Below are positions 8,301 through 16,649 of a stretch of 64,000 nt of DNA, in pieces. The DNA lies in the NCBI RefSeq assembly GCF_003415675.1, contig NZ_QFZK01000004.1:310001-374000 (forward strand). The letters run 5' to 3'. The first letter of the stretch is position 1; each line of letters begins with the position of its first letter. Below the pieces are notes generated by a model, which saw only the letters and a list, made by a program, of their open reading frames with translations, was not told the DNA's origin and did not search any database. The position numbers and the translations under genes are program-made. The stretch is from Rhodoferax lacus (GTDB taxonomy: Bacteria > Pseudomonadota > Gammaproteobacteria > Burkholderiales > Burkholderiaceae_C).

Positions 8301-8674
8301 GCCTCGATTGCATCCGACTCGCGGATCAATACCTCCGCTGGAATACGCAGGCCTTCGCTTAACCTGCGAATCATGCTGAGCGACAGGGATCGCTTGTAGG
8401 ACAGCACCTCGTACACGCGATTGAGCGGGCCAATGAAGGGCACAAGATCTTTCACACCCAGTCCGGACTGATCCATACGAAACTTGATCGCCTCGATGGG
8501 GTCCGGCGGGTCTATGGGATAGTGCCTGGCTTCGTAGGCCTGAACCAGTGTCCCCAACACGTCAAGCCGCTCACCTTCAGGAGATTCGGCATGAGGGTCC
8601 AGGTCGATCAACGCGGAAACCTCTTGCAAAGCAGCAAGGTAATCAGCCTCTGTTCGGATGGCACGTATTTCCAT
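8297..8674 (-). CDS. higA: HigA-type antitoxin, XRE-related helix-turn-helix
   Basis: A 125-residue protein matching the HigA antitoxin pattern: an N-terminal acidic helical part (MEIRAIRTEADYLAALQEVSALID), PPDPIEAIKFRMDQSGLGVKDL entering a helix-turn-helix, and VYEVLSYKRSLSLSMIRRL. It neutralises HigB by direct binding and normally represses its own promoter. It lies two bases downstream of the toxin gene; toxin-first order is typical of higBA. Confidence 0.9.
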   Translation of the reverse strand: MEIRAIRTEADYLAALQEVSALIDLDPHAESPEGERLDVLGTLVQAYEARHYPIDPPDPIEAIKFRMDQSGLGVKDLVPFIGPLNRVYEVLSYKRSLSLSMIRRLSEGLRIPAEVLIRESDAIEA

Positions 8675-8676
8675 GA

Positions 8677-8994
8677 TCAGACTCCTTTGAACTGGTCGAC
8701 AGTGGCTGCGTCAACCTTGTCGTATTCGGCGTGGGACCCGATGAGCTTGACGTAGATGTACTGCATCTTGTAGGCAATCGCCACGATGAGCCGGTAGTCA
8801 TTTCCTTTGATGTTGAAGACTACGCGGTTGTTTGCAATGAAGCTGGCATTCGCATAACGACTCTTCACATCCTGCGGCGTCGTCCATTGCGCTTGTTTGG
8901 CTTCGGCTAACCAAGCCTTGAACGCACCTTCTGCAGCGCCATTCCCAGGGCGCAGCCAGAATGATTCGAGATTGCGCAGAGCAACAATATGCAT
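8677..8994 (-). CDS. higB: HigB-type toxin (RelE-fold mRNA interferase)
   Basis: A 105-residue RelE/HigB-like toxin. WTTPQDVKSRYANASFIANNRVVFNIKGNDYRLIVAIAY and YVKLIGSHAEYDKVDA are the conserved HigB blocks, including the basic and tyrosine residues near the C-terminus. Family members cut mRNA on the ribosome. ATG 8994 was chosen because HigB proteins begin with a short strand before the ...LRxxW motif; the longer reading would need a TTG start at 9030. Confidence 0.9.
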   Translation of the reverse strand: MHIVALRNLESFWLRPGNGAAEGAFKAWLAEAKQAQWTTPQDVKSRYANASFIANNRVVFNIKGNDYRLIVAIAYKMQYIYVKLIGSHAEYDKVDAATVDQFKGV

Positions 8995-9003
8995 CGCCGG
9001 GAG

Positions 9004-9024
9004 TTTGGTCCCAAAATGGTACCA
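9004..9024. promoter_or_regulatory. Two palindromes upstream of higB, candidate HigA operator
   Basis: TTTGG-TC-CCAAA (9004-9015) and the perfect palindrome TGGTACCA (9017-9024) lie next to each other 10-30 bases upstream of the higB start. Autorepression by the antitoxin at such sites is the rule for higBA. There is no direct evidence for this pair. Confidence 0.4.
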
Positions 9025-9064
9025 AGGCAAGCGCCTTGGACCTTGGAATCAATGCGTTTGCTGT

Positions 9065-11233
9065 CTATTGCAAGGTGTAAGGCGCATAGAAGTGCGCAAA
9101 TTCGCGCCCCCTGGCGTCGCGCGCAAACAGATGCAGTCCGGTCTGGCGTGCCGTATCCCAGTAGCCGGGGCCGGGGTCGGCGCAGTGTTGCTCGCCCATG
9201 TCGTTGGCGTCTATCGCGCCATTGGCGCAGGCAATGGCATTGGCGCTGCGTGCGGTGGAGCCGACGGCCTGGCCATCGTTGAAGCTGGTGCGCACACTGG
9301 GGTAGACGATGCCATTGGTGGTGCTGGTATAGCCGGCGTTACCGCTTGCGAAGCCCAGGCTGGCGTAGTCGAAGTAGATGGCGTTGCCAAAGAGTTTCAG
9401 GCCCGAGGGCGGCAGGGCGCCTGTTGGCACCACCCAGCTGGTTGCCAATGCGGTGTCGAGCGGAAGGGTTGCAAAACCATTGGTCGTTCCGTTGCCCGAA
9501 GAGCGGGTTACCAGATCGGCAATTGATGTGTCCGACAGCCTGGCCCAGGCCTGCGTGCGCAACTCGGCCAAGGTGCTGGCGCGGCTGCGGGTGCGGTAGT
9601 GCTGGGTCTGTTGCAAGGTACCACCCGATGCGTTGGTGCCGCCCGAAAAATAGGCAAACGTCCAGACGCCCTGGCCGGGCATGGCGGCCAGGGCCGCTTC
9701 CGTGTAGTCGCTTGGCGGGAAGAACAGGCCAGCTTCGAGCGCGGATGGATGGGGGGTGGGCGCGCCGCTGGACGCCACATATTCGGAGCGCAGGCGCACA
9801 AAGGTCGTGCCACTGGCAGTCGGTGGGGCCACATTGCGCTTGGGCAAGACCATGCTGTCCGAGCCAGGGACCAGCGTGATGGTCGTGCCCCCTGGCGGGG
9901 TGACTTGTACATAGCTGATGTTGGGGATCAGCGGAATGCGGATGTCATAGCCGGTGCTGTAGTAGTTGGCGTCGGGCTGGTTCACAAACGTGCGCAGTTG
10001 GTGATACGGCGCCACCCCGCCGGGATAGGTGTACTGGTTGCCTATGAGCTTGAGCTTGCCATCGGAGAGGTCCTCACGCAGCACGGCGGTGTCGAAGCTT
10101 TCATTGCCCAGCCGGTCGCGCGTTTTGTAGCTGACCACGATGTCACCGTTGGGCCGTGAAAACTCATAGCTGCCCTGGCTGAAAACCTGGCCGGTAGCCG
10201 CGTCACGAAACAGCCCGCTGAAGGCGCCGTTGTTGTTGTCGTCGCGCCCCACGCGGCTGCCATTGCCCAGGAACTGGTTCGGGTCGTTGCCAAGGAAAGC
10301 GGTGGTGCAGGCAGAGGCCACCACATTGGCGGCTGTGCCGGTGGCCACACCAGCGCTCACAGGGCTGTCGACACGCGTGGCCGTGGGCAGGGCAAAGCAG
10401 GCGGTCAGCTGCGCGAGCTCCTGTGCAATCAGGACCGATGTGCCTGCAACGGGCAGGGTGACGGCGCTGATGGCTGGCAGCGGTGCCACACTGGAACTTT
10501 GGCTGTTGAACGCAGTCACGATGGGAGCTGCCCCATCGGCCAGGGTCTGCTTGATGCTGACTTCAATGTTGGTGCTGGTGGCACTGTCGGGGGTCAGCGT
10601 GACCTGGATGGCATCGAGCATGCGGTCATAGCCCGTGCCGTTGGCTGCAAAGCTGCCCGTCAGCGGGTCGATGCCGGTGGCACCTGCGGCCGAGATCAGG
10701 GTGGCCAGAATGGTTTGCACTTCGCTCACCGAGGCGGCCACCGTGATGGCGTCGACCGTGCTGGCACCGGAGCCTACTTCGCTCGCCAGTCTGGAGGGGT
10801 CGCCAGAGGCACTCAGGCGCGAGGCAATCAGGTTGGTTACCGGGGAAATGTTGACCGTGGCTGTGGACGAAACGCCCGGTGCGGTGGGCACCACGCTCAC
10901 CAGGGTTTCCACCGCGCCTTCTGCGTTGGTGCGTGTGGCCGTCAATACAAAGGGTGCTTGGGCTGAGGCGCTGATGGCAATATTGAAACGGCCGTCCGCG
11001 CCTACAGGGGCGCTGGTGCCCACCACCGTGCCATTCCTGTCGGTGACCACAATGCTTGCTCCGGAAAACGCGGCGCCGGTTGCAGCAGTGCCGGCCAGGT
11101 TCTGCGTAGGTGTGGAAGCTGCGGAGCTGCTGCCCCCGCCGCCGCAACCCGTCGCGAGCACGGCGACGCTGAGTGCACTCAATGAAAAAACGAGCGCTCT
11201 GGACTTGATCCAAGTGACAGAATTCTGAAGCAT
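9065..11233 (-). CDS. Large secreted lipoprotein of unknown function
   Basis: A 722-residue protein starting with a lipoprotein signal: hydrophobic residues about 12-28 and a lipobox LATGC with Cys30, followed by a Gly/Ser-rich linker (GGGGSSSAAS). Residues about 40-110 look like a carboxypeptidase-regulatory/transthyretin-like strand domain (AATGAAFSGASIVVTDRNG). The rest is rich in Ser, Thr, Ala and Gly with no motif I recognise. ATG 11233 fits the signal peptide; the upstream extension to 11329 does not. It probably sits at the outer membrane facing the surface or periplasm. It follows the receiver-TPR gene by 97 bases on the same strand. Confidence 0.85.
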   Translation of the reverse strand: MLQNSVTWIKSRALVFSLSALSVAVLATGCGGGGSSSAASTPTQNLAGTAATGAAFSGASIVVTDRNGTVVGTSAPVGADGRFNIAISASAQAPFVLTATRTNAEGAVETLVSVVPTAPGVSSTATVNISPVTNLIASRLSASGDPSRLASEVGSGASTVDAITVAASVSEVQTILATLISAAGATGIDPLTGSFAANGTGYDRMLDAIQVTLTPDSATSTNIEVSIKQTLADGAAPIVTAFNSQSSSVAPLPAISAVTLPVAGTSVLIAQELAQLTACFALPTATRVDSPVSAGVATGTAANVVASACTTAFLGNDPNQFLGNGSRVGRDDNNNGAFSGLFRDAATGQVFSQGSYEFSRPNGDIVVSYKTRDRLGNESFDTAVLREDLSDGKLKLIGNQYTYPGGVAPYHQLRTFVNQPDANYYSTGYDIRIPLIPNISYVQVTPPGGTTITLVPGSDSMVLPKRNVAPPTASGTTFVRLRSEYVASSGAPTPHPSALEAGLFFPPSDYTEAALAAMPGQGVWTFAYFSGGTNASGGTLQQTQHYRTRSRASTLAELRTQAWARLSDTSIADLVTRSSGNGTTNGFATLPLDTALATSWVVPTGALPPSGLKLFGNAIYFDYASLGFASGNAGYTSTTNGIVYPSVRTSFNDGQAVGSTARSANAIACANGAIDANDMGEQHCADPGPGYWDTARQTGLHLFARDARGREFAHFYAPYTLQ

Positions 11234-11329
11234 GTGGGACTCCCTGAATATGGATGTTGGCGAGGTGTGCACAACGCAATGACGAATATATAGGAGCTGC
11301 TGCCACTTGGGATGACCGTGCACATCCAA

Positions 11330-12991
11330 TCAGCCAGCGGCAGCTTTTTTCTTGACCGGCCCGCCGCCAACGCGCAGGGTCAGTGCCCCGGCCTTTCGTG
11401 GGCCTGTGCCAGGTTGGCCCGGCATGGGGTTGACCATGCACTGGGCCCGCAAGGCGGCAACCCGTGCATGCAGCTCGGGCGCCTCGCCGATTTTTTCCTT
11501 GTAACGCAGCAGCACCATTTCGGCCGATTCCACCAGCTTGCTGTTGAGGGTTTCCTGGCCACGCTCAATCAGTTCGTTGACTGCGCCGGTGGGGTTGCCG
11601 CGCAGGCTCAGCGACATGGCGACTTCGGCGTACTTGATGATTTTGGTATTGCCTGCGCGCACATGCTCGGCGTAGGCGGGGTAGGCGTGGGCGGCCCCTG
11701 CCAGCAGTTCGCTCATGGCGCGGCTGGCGCAAAAGCGCAGGGCCAGGTGGTCCATCAGGGTGTGCACCTCGTCGAGCTGTATGGCCCGCTTGGCCATCTG
11801 CGACAGCAGGGCGATGAGGTTGGAGGCGGATTCAAAGTCAAAGGCGGGTTCACGGATGTCGCTCGCCAGTTCCCGCACCAGCGCCAGCGCCTGTGCAATC
11901 TTGTGGTGTTGCAGCAGCGTCAGGGCCTCCACAACACGGGCCAGGCGCTGCAGGCGCACCGTCTCCGGGTTTTTGTCGATCAGGCGGTCAAAGTCGTGGA
12001 CGCAGCGCTGCAGCGCCTTGTGGTCATTGCGCTCGAATTGCAAAAAGGCCATCAGCACCAGGCACTGGTAGTCAAACAGCTTGGAGTCCATTCCCACCAG
12101 GCAGGTGCGCTGCAGCGCGTATTCCGCCTCTTCCGGCTTTCCGGCGTAGAACGCCATGATGCCCACGCTCTGCAGGCGCCCCACCGAGGCGGGCGTCAGC
12201 TTGCTGGCCATCTTGTAGGTGGCCAGCGCCTCGTCAAATTTCCCCAGTTCAAATTGCGCACGGCCCATCACGTCGTAGGCATCGGCATAGGAGGGGTCCT
12301 GCGCAATCAGGTTCTCCAGCGTGCTCACCGCCGCCGTGATCTGGCCGCCATCCAGCATGGAGCGGGCCACGCCCAGCTTGGCCCAGGGCAGGGTCTTGGC
12401 CTTGATCACGGCCTCGTACAGTTTCTTGGCCTCGGCCGGTTGGTCAATGCGCAACAGCAGCTCCGCACCAATGCGCGCGGCATACAGCCAGAACGGGCCC
12501 CGGGTGTTGAAGCGTTCCACACACTGCTTGCAGGCACCGGCAAAGTCTTCTTCTTCAATGGCGCTGAAGATGCCTTGCAGCGACACCTTGCGGATGCGCG
12601 CCTGCTGCAGCCGCTCGCCCAATTGCGATGCCTTGTGGGGCTTGAGCAGATAGCCGTCCAGCGCGGATTCGGCGGCTTCTGCCACATGGGCATAAGTGGC
12701 CTCGCCGGTGATCATCACAAACACGGTGGAGTAGGGCAGCAGCTGGTTGCGGCGCAAATCGTCCAGCAAGTCCTGGCCGGACGCGTTCTCGTCGTGGAAG
12801 TGCAGCTCGCACAAAACGAAATCGAAGGTCTGGTATTCCAGATGGCGCCGGGCATCAATGATGCGGCCGCACTGCACCACCGTTTTCACGCCAAACTCGC
12901 GCAGCTGGCTGGCCAGCATGGAGCGCATCGCCGGGTTTCCTTCGACGACCAGCGCACGCGCGTTGGAAATGTCTTCAGACAAAAGTGCCAT
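11330..12991 (-). CDS. Receiver (pseudo-REC) domain protein with TPR repeats
   Basis: A 553-residue protein. Residues about 10-125 are a CheY-like fold with the conserved Thr95 (FVMITGEA) and Lys117 (YLLKPHK). Where the phosphoacceptor Asp is expected (FDFVLCELHF) the residue is Glu62, and the usual acidic pair near the start is reduced to VEGNP. It may therefore be locked in an active-like state or work without phosphorylation. Residues about 150-480 are helical tetratricopeptide repeats (for example AKLYEAVIKAKTLPWAKLGVARSML), probably for protein docking. The C-terminus is basic (GPVKKKAAAG). ATG 12991 was preferred to the TTG at 12997. No DNA-binding domain is seen. Confidence 0.88.
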   Translation of the reverse strand: MALLSEDISNARALVVEGNPAMRSMLASQLREFGVKTVVQCGRIIDARRHLEYQTFDFVLCELHFHDENASGQDLLDDLRRNQLLPYSTVFVMITGEATYAHVAEAAESALDGYLLKPHKASQLGERLQQARIRKVSLQGIFSAIEEEDFAGACKQCVERFNTRGPFWLYAARIGAELLLRIDQPAEAKKLYEAVIKAKTLPWAKLGVARSMLDGGQITAAVSTLENLIAQDPSYADAYDVMGRAQFELGKFDEALATYKMASKLTPASVGRLQSVGIMAFYAGKPEEAEYALQRTCLVGMDSKLFDYQCLVLMAFLQFERNDHKALQRCVHDFDRLIDKNPETVRLQRLARVVEALTLLQHHKIAQALALVRELASDIREPAFDFESASNLIALLSQMAKRAIQLDEVHTLMDHLALRFCASRAMSELLAGAAHAYPAYAEHVRAGNTKIIKYAEVAMSLSLRGNPTGAVNELIERGQETLNSKLVESAEMVLLRYKEKIGEAPELHARVAALRAQCMVNPMPGQPGTGPRKAGALTLRVGGGPVKKKAAAG

Positions 12992-13174
12992 GGACAAAAC
13001 GGCTACCGGGCCAGGGCTGTGTAGTTGTGTATGGATTCAGTGTAACGAAGGAAAGCACGCCGATCTGGAAGATGGCCGTGTTTATGTTGAACCCACTTTG
13101 GCTTGCAAGCCTGCAGCCAGACAGCTGCTGGATTACAGTCGGGCCAAGCCAACGGCCTGCGCTACCCACTGACC

Positions 13175-14053
13175 ATGCCAATCCCATTTTCCAACCCTGT
13201 CCGGCTGCCCGTGTTGTTGCTGGCCGCACTGGCCATGCTGGCCTTTGCCGCCAATTCCCTGTTGTGCCGGCTGGCACTCCGGAGTGGAAGTGTGGATGCG
13301 GCCACCTTCACTGCCGTGCGCCTGCTGTCTGGTGCGATGGTGCTGGCACTGGTGGTGCGCCTGCGCAGTGGCGGTTTTTCGCGCAGTGGCGATTGGTCCT
13401 CGGCGTGTGCGCTGTTTGTCTACGCGGCTGGTTTCTCCTGGGCCTATTTGCAACTGACGGCCGCCACCGGTGCCCTGCTGCTGTTTGGCACCGTACAGGT
13501 CACCATGATTGCCTGGGGTCTGTGGCGCGGCGAGCGCCTGCGGGCTATGCAATGGCTGGGGCTGCTGGCCGCTTGTGCGGGCCTGGTGGCCATGCTGCTG
13601 CCGGGTTTGGCGGCACCGCCCTTGTTGGGCTGCCTGCTGATGCTGTGTGCAGGCGCGGCGTGGGGTGTGTATTCGCTGCGCGGCCGTGGCCAGGGCGATG
13701 CCACGGCCGTGACGGCGGGCAACTTCTGGCGCGCCAGCGTGCTAGGCCTGCTGGCGCTGTTGCCAGCCTGGTTCAGTCCGGGCGCACTGCATGCCGAGCC
13801 CACGGGCTGGCTGCTGGCCCTGGCCTCGGGTGCGCTGGCCTCGGGCCTGGGCTATGCCATCTGGTACACCGCCTTGCGCGGCCTGAACGCCAGCAGCGCC
13901 GCCTCGATCCAGCTGACCGTGCCCGCCTTGGCTGCGCTGGGCGCGGCCCTGTTGCTGGGCGAGCCGCCAAGCCTGCGGCTGGCCCTGGCATCGCTGGTGA
14001 TTCTGGGCGGCGTGGCGCTGGTGATTGCCGGCAAACGGCGCGCTGTCCCTTAG
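13175..14053 (+). CDS. EamA/DMT-family transporter
   Basis: A 292-residue membrane protein with about ten hydrophobic segments in two EamA repeats (AALAMLAFAANSLLCRLALR at the start of the first, GCLLMLCAGAAWGVYSLRGRG at the start of the second). Members export or import small metabolites and amino acids; the substrate cannot be read from sequence. ATG 13175 follows a weak leader. It is 33 bases upstream of, and in line with, a DODA-type dioxygenase gene, a pairing repeated at 15.7-17.4 kb. Confidence 0.88.
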   Translation: MPIPFSNPVRLPVLLLAALAMLAFAANSLLCRLALRSGSVDAATFTAVRLLSGAMVLALVVRLRSGGFSRSGDWSSACALFVYAAGFSWAYLQLTAATGALLLFGTVQVTMIAWGLWRGERLRAMQWLGLLAACAGLVAMLLPGLAAPPLLGCLLMLCAGAAWGVYSLRGRGQGDATAVTAGNFWRASVLGLLALLPAWFSPGALHAEPTGWLLALASGALASGLGYAIWYTALRGLNASSAASIQLTVPALAALGAALLLGEPPSLRLALASLVILGGVALVIAGKRRAVP

Positions 14054-14086
14054 GCTTCAACCCGGCAAACCCAAGCAAGCAACGAC

Positions 14087-15004
14087 ATGGCTCCCACACA
14101 CCTGCAAGCACCCACCCACTCCACCACGCGGCGCGGCCTGCTGCGCTACCTGGGCCTGTCTGGCGGTGTGGCCACCTTGCTGGCGGCACTGGACCAAGCC
14201 GTGGCCGCCCAAGGCCCGGTGCAAAAAATGCCCAGCATTTTCATCGGCCACGGCAGCCCCCTGAACGCCGTGCAGGACAACCGCTTCAGCCGTCGCCTGC
14301 GCCAGTGGGGCCGCGATATCGGGCGCCCGCGTGCCATCCTGATGGTGTCTGCGCACTGGCTGACCCGGGGCGGCACGGCAGTGGCCATGGTGCGCCAGCC
14401 TGAGACCATCCATGACTTTGGCGGCTTCCCGCAAGAGCTCACGCAGATGCAATACCCGGCACCTGGCTCGCCCGAATTTGCGCTGCAGGCACTCGCGGCC
14501 CTGAAGGCGGTGAATGCCGCACCCAGCCTGGAATGGGGCCTGGACCATGGCGCCTGGACGGTGCTGCACCATATGTACCCACTGGCCGATGTGCCGGTGT
14601 TTCAGGTCTCGATTGACTATGCCCAAGCTGGCAAATACCACTTCGCGCTGGGCCGCGCGCTGGCGGCCTTGCGTGAGAAGGGGGTGCTGGTGGCAGGCAG
14701 TGGCAATGTGGTGCACAACCTGCGCGCTACCGAAGCGTCAGACGCCATCACGGCGCAAGCCAGCAAGCCCTGGGCACAGGCCTATGACGGTGCGGTGAAG
14801 AAGGCGCTACTGGCGGGCGCCGTGGAGTCACTGATGGACTACCAGAGCCTGGATGCCTCACACACGGCCGCTGTGCCCACGCCCGACCATTACTGGCCCC
14901 TGCTGTACGCGCTGGGCGCCGCAGGCTTTGGTGAAAAGCCCACGTTTGCCTTTGAGGGCTTCCAGAACGGCACCATCAGCATGCGTTGCATGCAGTGGGG
15001 TTGA
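14087..15004 (+). CDS. DODA-type extradiol dioxygenase with Tat-like leader
   Basis: A 305-residue class III extradiol ring-cleavage enzyme of the YgiD/4,5-DOPA dioxygenase group. Metal/active-site histidines are visible at His55 (FIGHGSP), His90 (VSAHW), His154 (WGLDHGAW) and His210 (GSGNVVHN). The first 42 residues contain STTRRGLLRYLGLSGGVATLL, a twin-arginine plus hydrophobic stretch, so the enzyme may be exported folded by Tat. Substrates of bacterial members are catecholic but physiologically uncertain. It is likely co-transcribed with the transporter upstream. Confidence 0.9.
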   Translation: MAPTHLQAPTHSTTRRGLLRYLGLSGGVATLLAALDQAVAAQGPVQKMPSIFIGHGSPLNAVQDNRFSRRLRQWGRDIGRPRAILMVSAHWLTRGGTAVAMVRQPETIHDFGGFPQELTQMQYPAPGSPEFALQALAALKAVNAAPSLEWGLDHGAWTVLHHMYPLADVPVFQVSIDYAQAGKYHFALGRALAALREKGVLVAGSGNVVHNLRATEASDAITAQASKPWAQAYDGAVKKALLAGAVESLMDYQSLDASHTAAVPTPDHYWPLLYALGAAGFGEKPTFAFEGFQNGTISMRCMQWG

Positions 15005-15182
15005 CCACGCGCCTCCTTTTGGGGGCAGCGAACCACGCGCAGCGGGGAGCGTGGGGGCTCGGTTTCGCCGCCGGGCCGCCCCAAGGCGCTCTGGACCGCT
15101 TGGCGGCCAGCGCCGCAAGGCAAACGCGACCCCCTCGGGGGGCAGGGCGCCACACGAAGTGGGCAACCGTGGGGGCGCTATC
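15005..15182 (-). repeat. Structured GC-rich extragenic repeat, about two units
   Basis: The whole gap between the dioxygenase and uspA is repeat DNA, read best on the minus strand. A 26-base stretch at 15061-15086 is the exact reverse complement of 31354-31379 (core CCTTGGGGCGGCCCGGCGG followed by CGAAACC). The distal part (15134-15182) matches the CCCACTnCGTGTGG and GCCCCCCGxGGGGG hairpins of the 31.3 kb copy. No gene is supported here. Confidence 0.75.
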
Positions 15183-15185
15183 TCT

Positions 15186-15578
15186 TTAGTTGGCTTTGAC
15201 AGCCAGGATGGGGCACTCGACCGTCATCAAAATTTCCTGGGCCATGCTGCCCATGATCAGCTTGCCAACCGCAGTGCGCTTGCGCAGGCCAATCACCAGC
15301 ATGGAGACGCTGTGCGCGGCCACCAGGTCATTGAGCTCTTCCACGGCATTCTTGCCGCGCACGAACTGCTTGAATTCGGCCTTGATGCCGGAGACCGAAA
15401 TCAGCTGCTCCACGCGCTCCACATCCTGTGCATCGGCGCGCGAAGGGTCTTCGCCCGTGCCGCCGGGCGTGGCATTCACCACAATCAGGTTTTCCTTGCT
15501 GGCCAGGGCCAGTTCAATGCCTTTTTCAAGAGCGGCCTGGCCTTCGGGACGGGGAACGTAGGCAACGAGTATGGTCAT
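15186..15578 (-). CDS. uspA: Universal stress protein
   Basis: A 130-residue UspA-fold protein (MTILVAYVPRPEGQAALEKGI at the start). The nucleotide-binding loop at the end reads VIGLRKRTAVGKLIMGSMAQEILMTVECPILAV, a variant of the G-2x-G-9x-G(S/T) motif of ATP-binding Usps. The ribosome site GGAG precedes ATG 15578. Its promoter carries an FNR-type site and a TATGAT -10 at class II spacing, suggesting induction at low oxygen, as is common for Usp genes. Confidence 0.92.
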   Translation of the reverse strand: MTILVAYVPRPEGQAALEKGIELALASKENLIVVNATPGGTGEDPSRADAQDVERVEQLISVSGIKAEFKQFVRGKNAVEELNDLVAAHSVSMLVIGLRKRTAVGKLIMGSMAQEILMTVECPILAVKAN

Positions 15579-15614
15579 GAAATATCTCCGGTGAGTGGTT
15601 CAATGTGTGGGCAA

Positions 15615-15655
15615 ATCATAGCCATTCGGCACCTGTTGCGCTTGACCTATGTCAC
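15615..15655 (-). promoter_or_regulatory. FNR/Dnr-type class II promoter of uspA
   Basis: Read on the minus strand: GTGAC-ATAG-GTCAA (15655-15642), nine of ten bases of the TTGAC-N4-GTCAA (Dnr-like) dyad, with -10 TATGAT at 15620-15615. The -10 begins 28.5 bases from the dyad centre, the same geometry as at ccoG and the por operon. The start codon is 37 bases further on. Confidence 0.6.
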
Positions 15656-15673
15656 ATCGCGTGCCGGTCGTGT

Positions 15674-16531
15674 TTACTTGCGCGCCAGGTATACGCCCCA
15701 GACCGTCAGGCCCATGCCCACCAGGGCCAGGCCCGAGAGCGTGTTGTCAAACAGCAGCCAGGCAAACAGCGCGGTGCAGGGTGGCACCAGGTAGAACAGG
15801 CTGGCCACGTTGACGGCGTTGCTGTGGCGAATCAGCCAGTTCAGCAGGCTCACCGCGCCAATCGACAGCACCAGCACCAGCCAGCCCAGGGCAAAGAAGA
15901 GCTCGCCGCTCCAGTCGATCTGGAAGCTCTCGGTCAGGAGTGCTGCGAGGCCGGTGAGGATGGCCGTGGGCAGAAACTGGGCAATGGCGCCGGTGCGCCA
16001 GTCAAACACCGGGCAAAACTTCTTCTGGTACAGCGTGCCTGCGGTAATGGCCAACAGGGCCACCACGGCCGGCACCAGGGCCAGGGCCCCAAACTCCTGA
16101 CCCAGCTTGTTGGATACCACCAGCGCCACGCCCGCCAGACCCAGCAGCAGGCCGACCCACTGGCGCGCCGCCACGCTGGCCCCCAGAAAATAGCCCGCAC
16201 CAATGGCGGTGAGCAAGGGCTGCACACTCACCACCAGGCTGGCCACGCCCGCCGACAGGCCCAGCGAAATGGCGATAAACACCCCGCCCAGATACAAGCC
16301 ATGCACCAGCAGGCCCGAGACGCCAATGTGAAGCCACTGCCGCGCCGACTGGGGCCAAGGCGCGCGGCTGAGCAGGGCAATGGGCAGCATGCAGCACAGC
16401 ACGGCGACATAACGGATCAGCAAGAAGACCAGCGGCTGGATGTGCGGCAGGCCCAGGCGCGCGCCAATGAAGCCGGTGGACCACAGCACCACAAACAAGA
16501 ACGGCAGGAGTTGGGTGGGGCTGAGTGGCAT
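15674..16531 (-). CDS. EamA/DMT-family transporter
   Basis: A 285-residue membrane protein beginning MPLSPTQLLPFLFVVLWSTG, with the family's WSTGFIGARLGLPHIQPL entry and about ten hydrophobic helices ending LALVGMGLTVWGVYLARK. ATG 16531 was chosen because it starts just before the first helix. Substrate unknown. It is divergent from a DODA-type dioxygenase gene 118 bases away, echoing the transporter/dioxygenase pair at 13.2-15.0 kb. Confidence 0.9.
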   Translation of the reverse strand: MPLSPTQLLPFLFVVLWSTGFIGARLGLPHIQPLVFLLIRYVAVLCCMLPIALLSRAPWPQSARQWLHIGVSGLLVHGLYLGGVFIAISLGLSAGVASLVVSVQPLLTAIGAGYFLGASVAARQWVGLLLGLAGVALVVSNKLGQEFGALALVPAVVALLAITAGTLYQKKFCPVFDWRTGAIAQFLPTAILTGLAALLTESFQIDWSGELFFALGWLVLVLSIGAVSLLNWLIRHSNAVNVASLFYLVPPCTALFAWLLFDNTLSGLALVGMGLTVWGVYLARK

Positions 16532-16649
16532 GGTGTGCAGGGTCTGAAGAGACTTCGAGCATACAGGCCATGCAGTGTGGTGCAGAGCACCGAAGTCCTG
16601 CAGGAGACACGCATAATTGTGGCAAGCACCCATCTCTCAAGGCAACCCC

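Noticed and set aside
11312..13024. Long open frame on the plus strand opposite the receiver-TPR gene
   Set aside because: It is antisense to a well-supported gene, its product is a His/Gln/Gly-rich mix typical of GC-rich shadow frames, and it has no domain or ribosome site.
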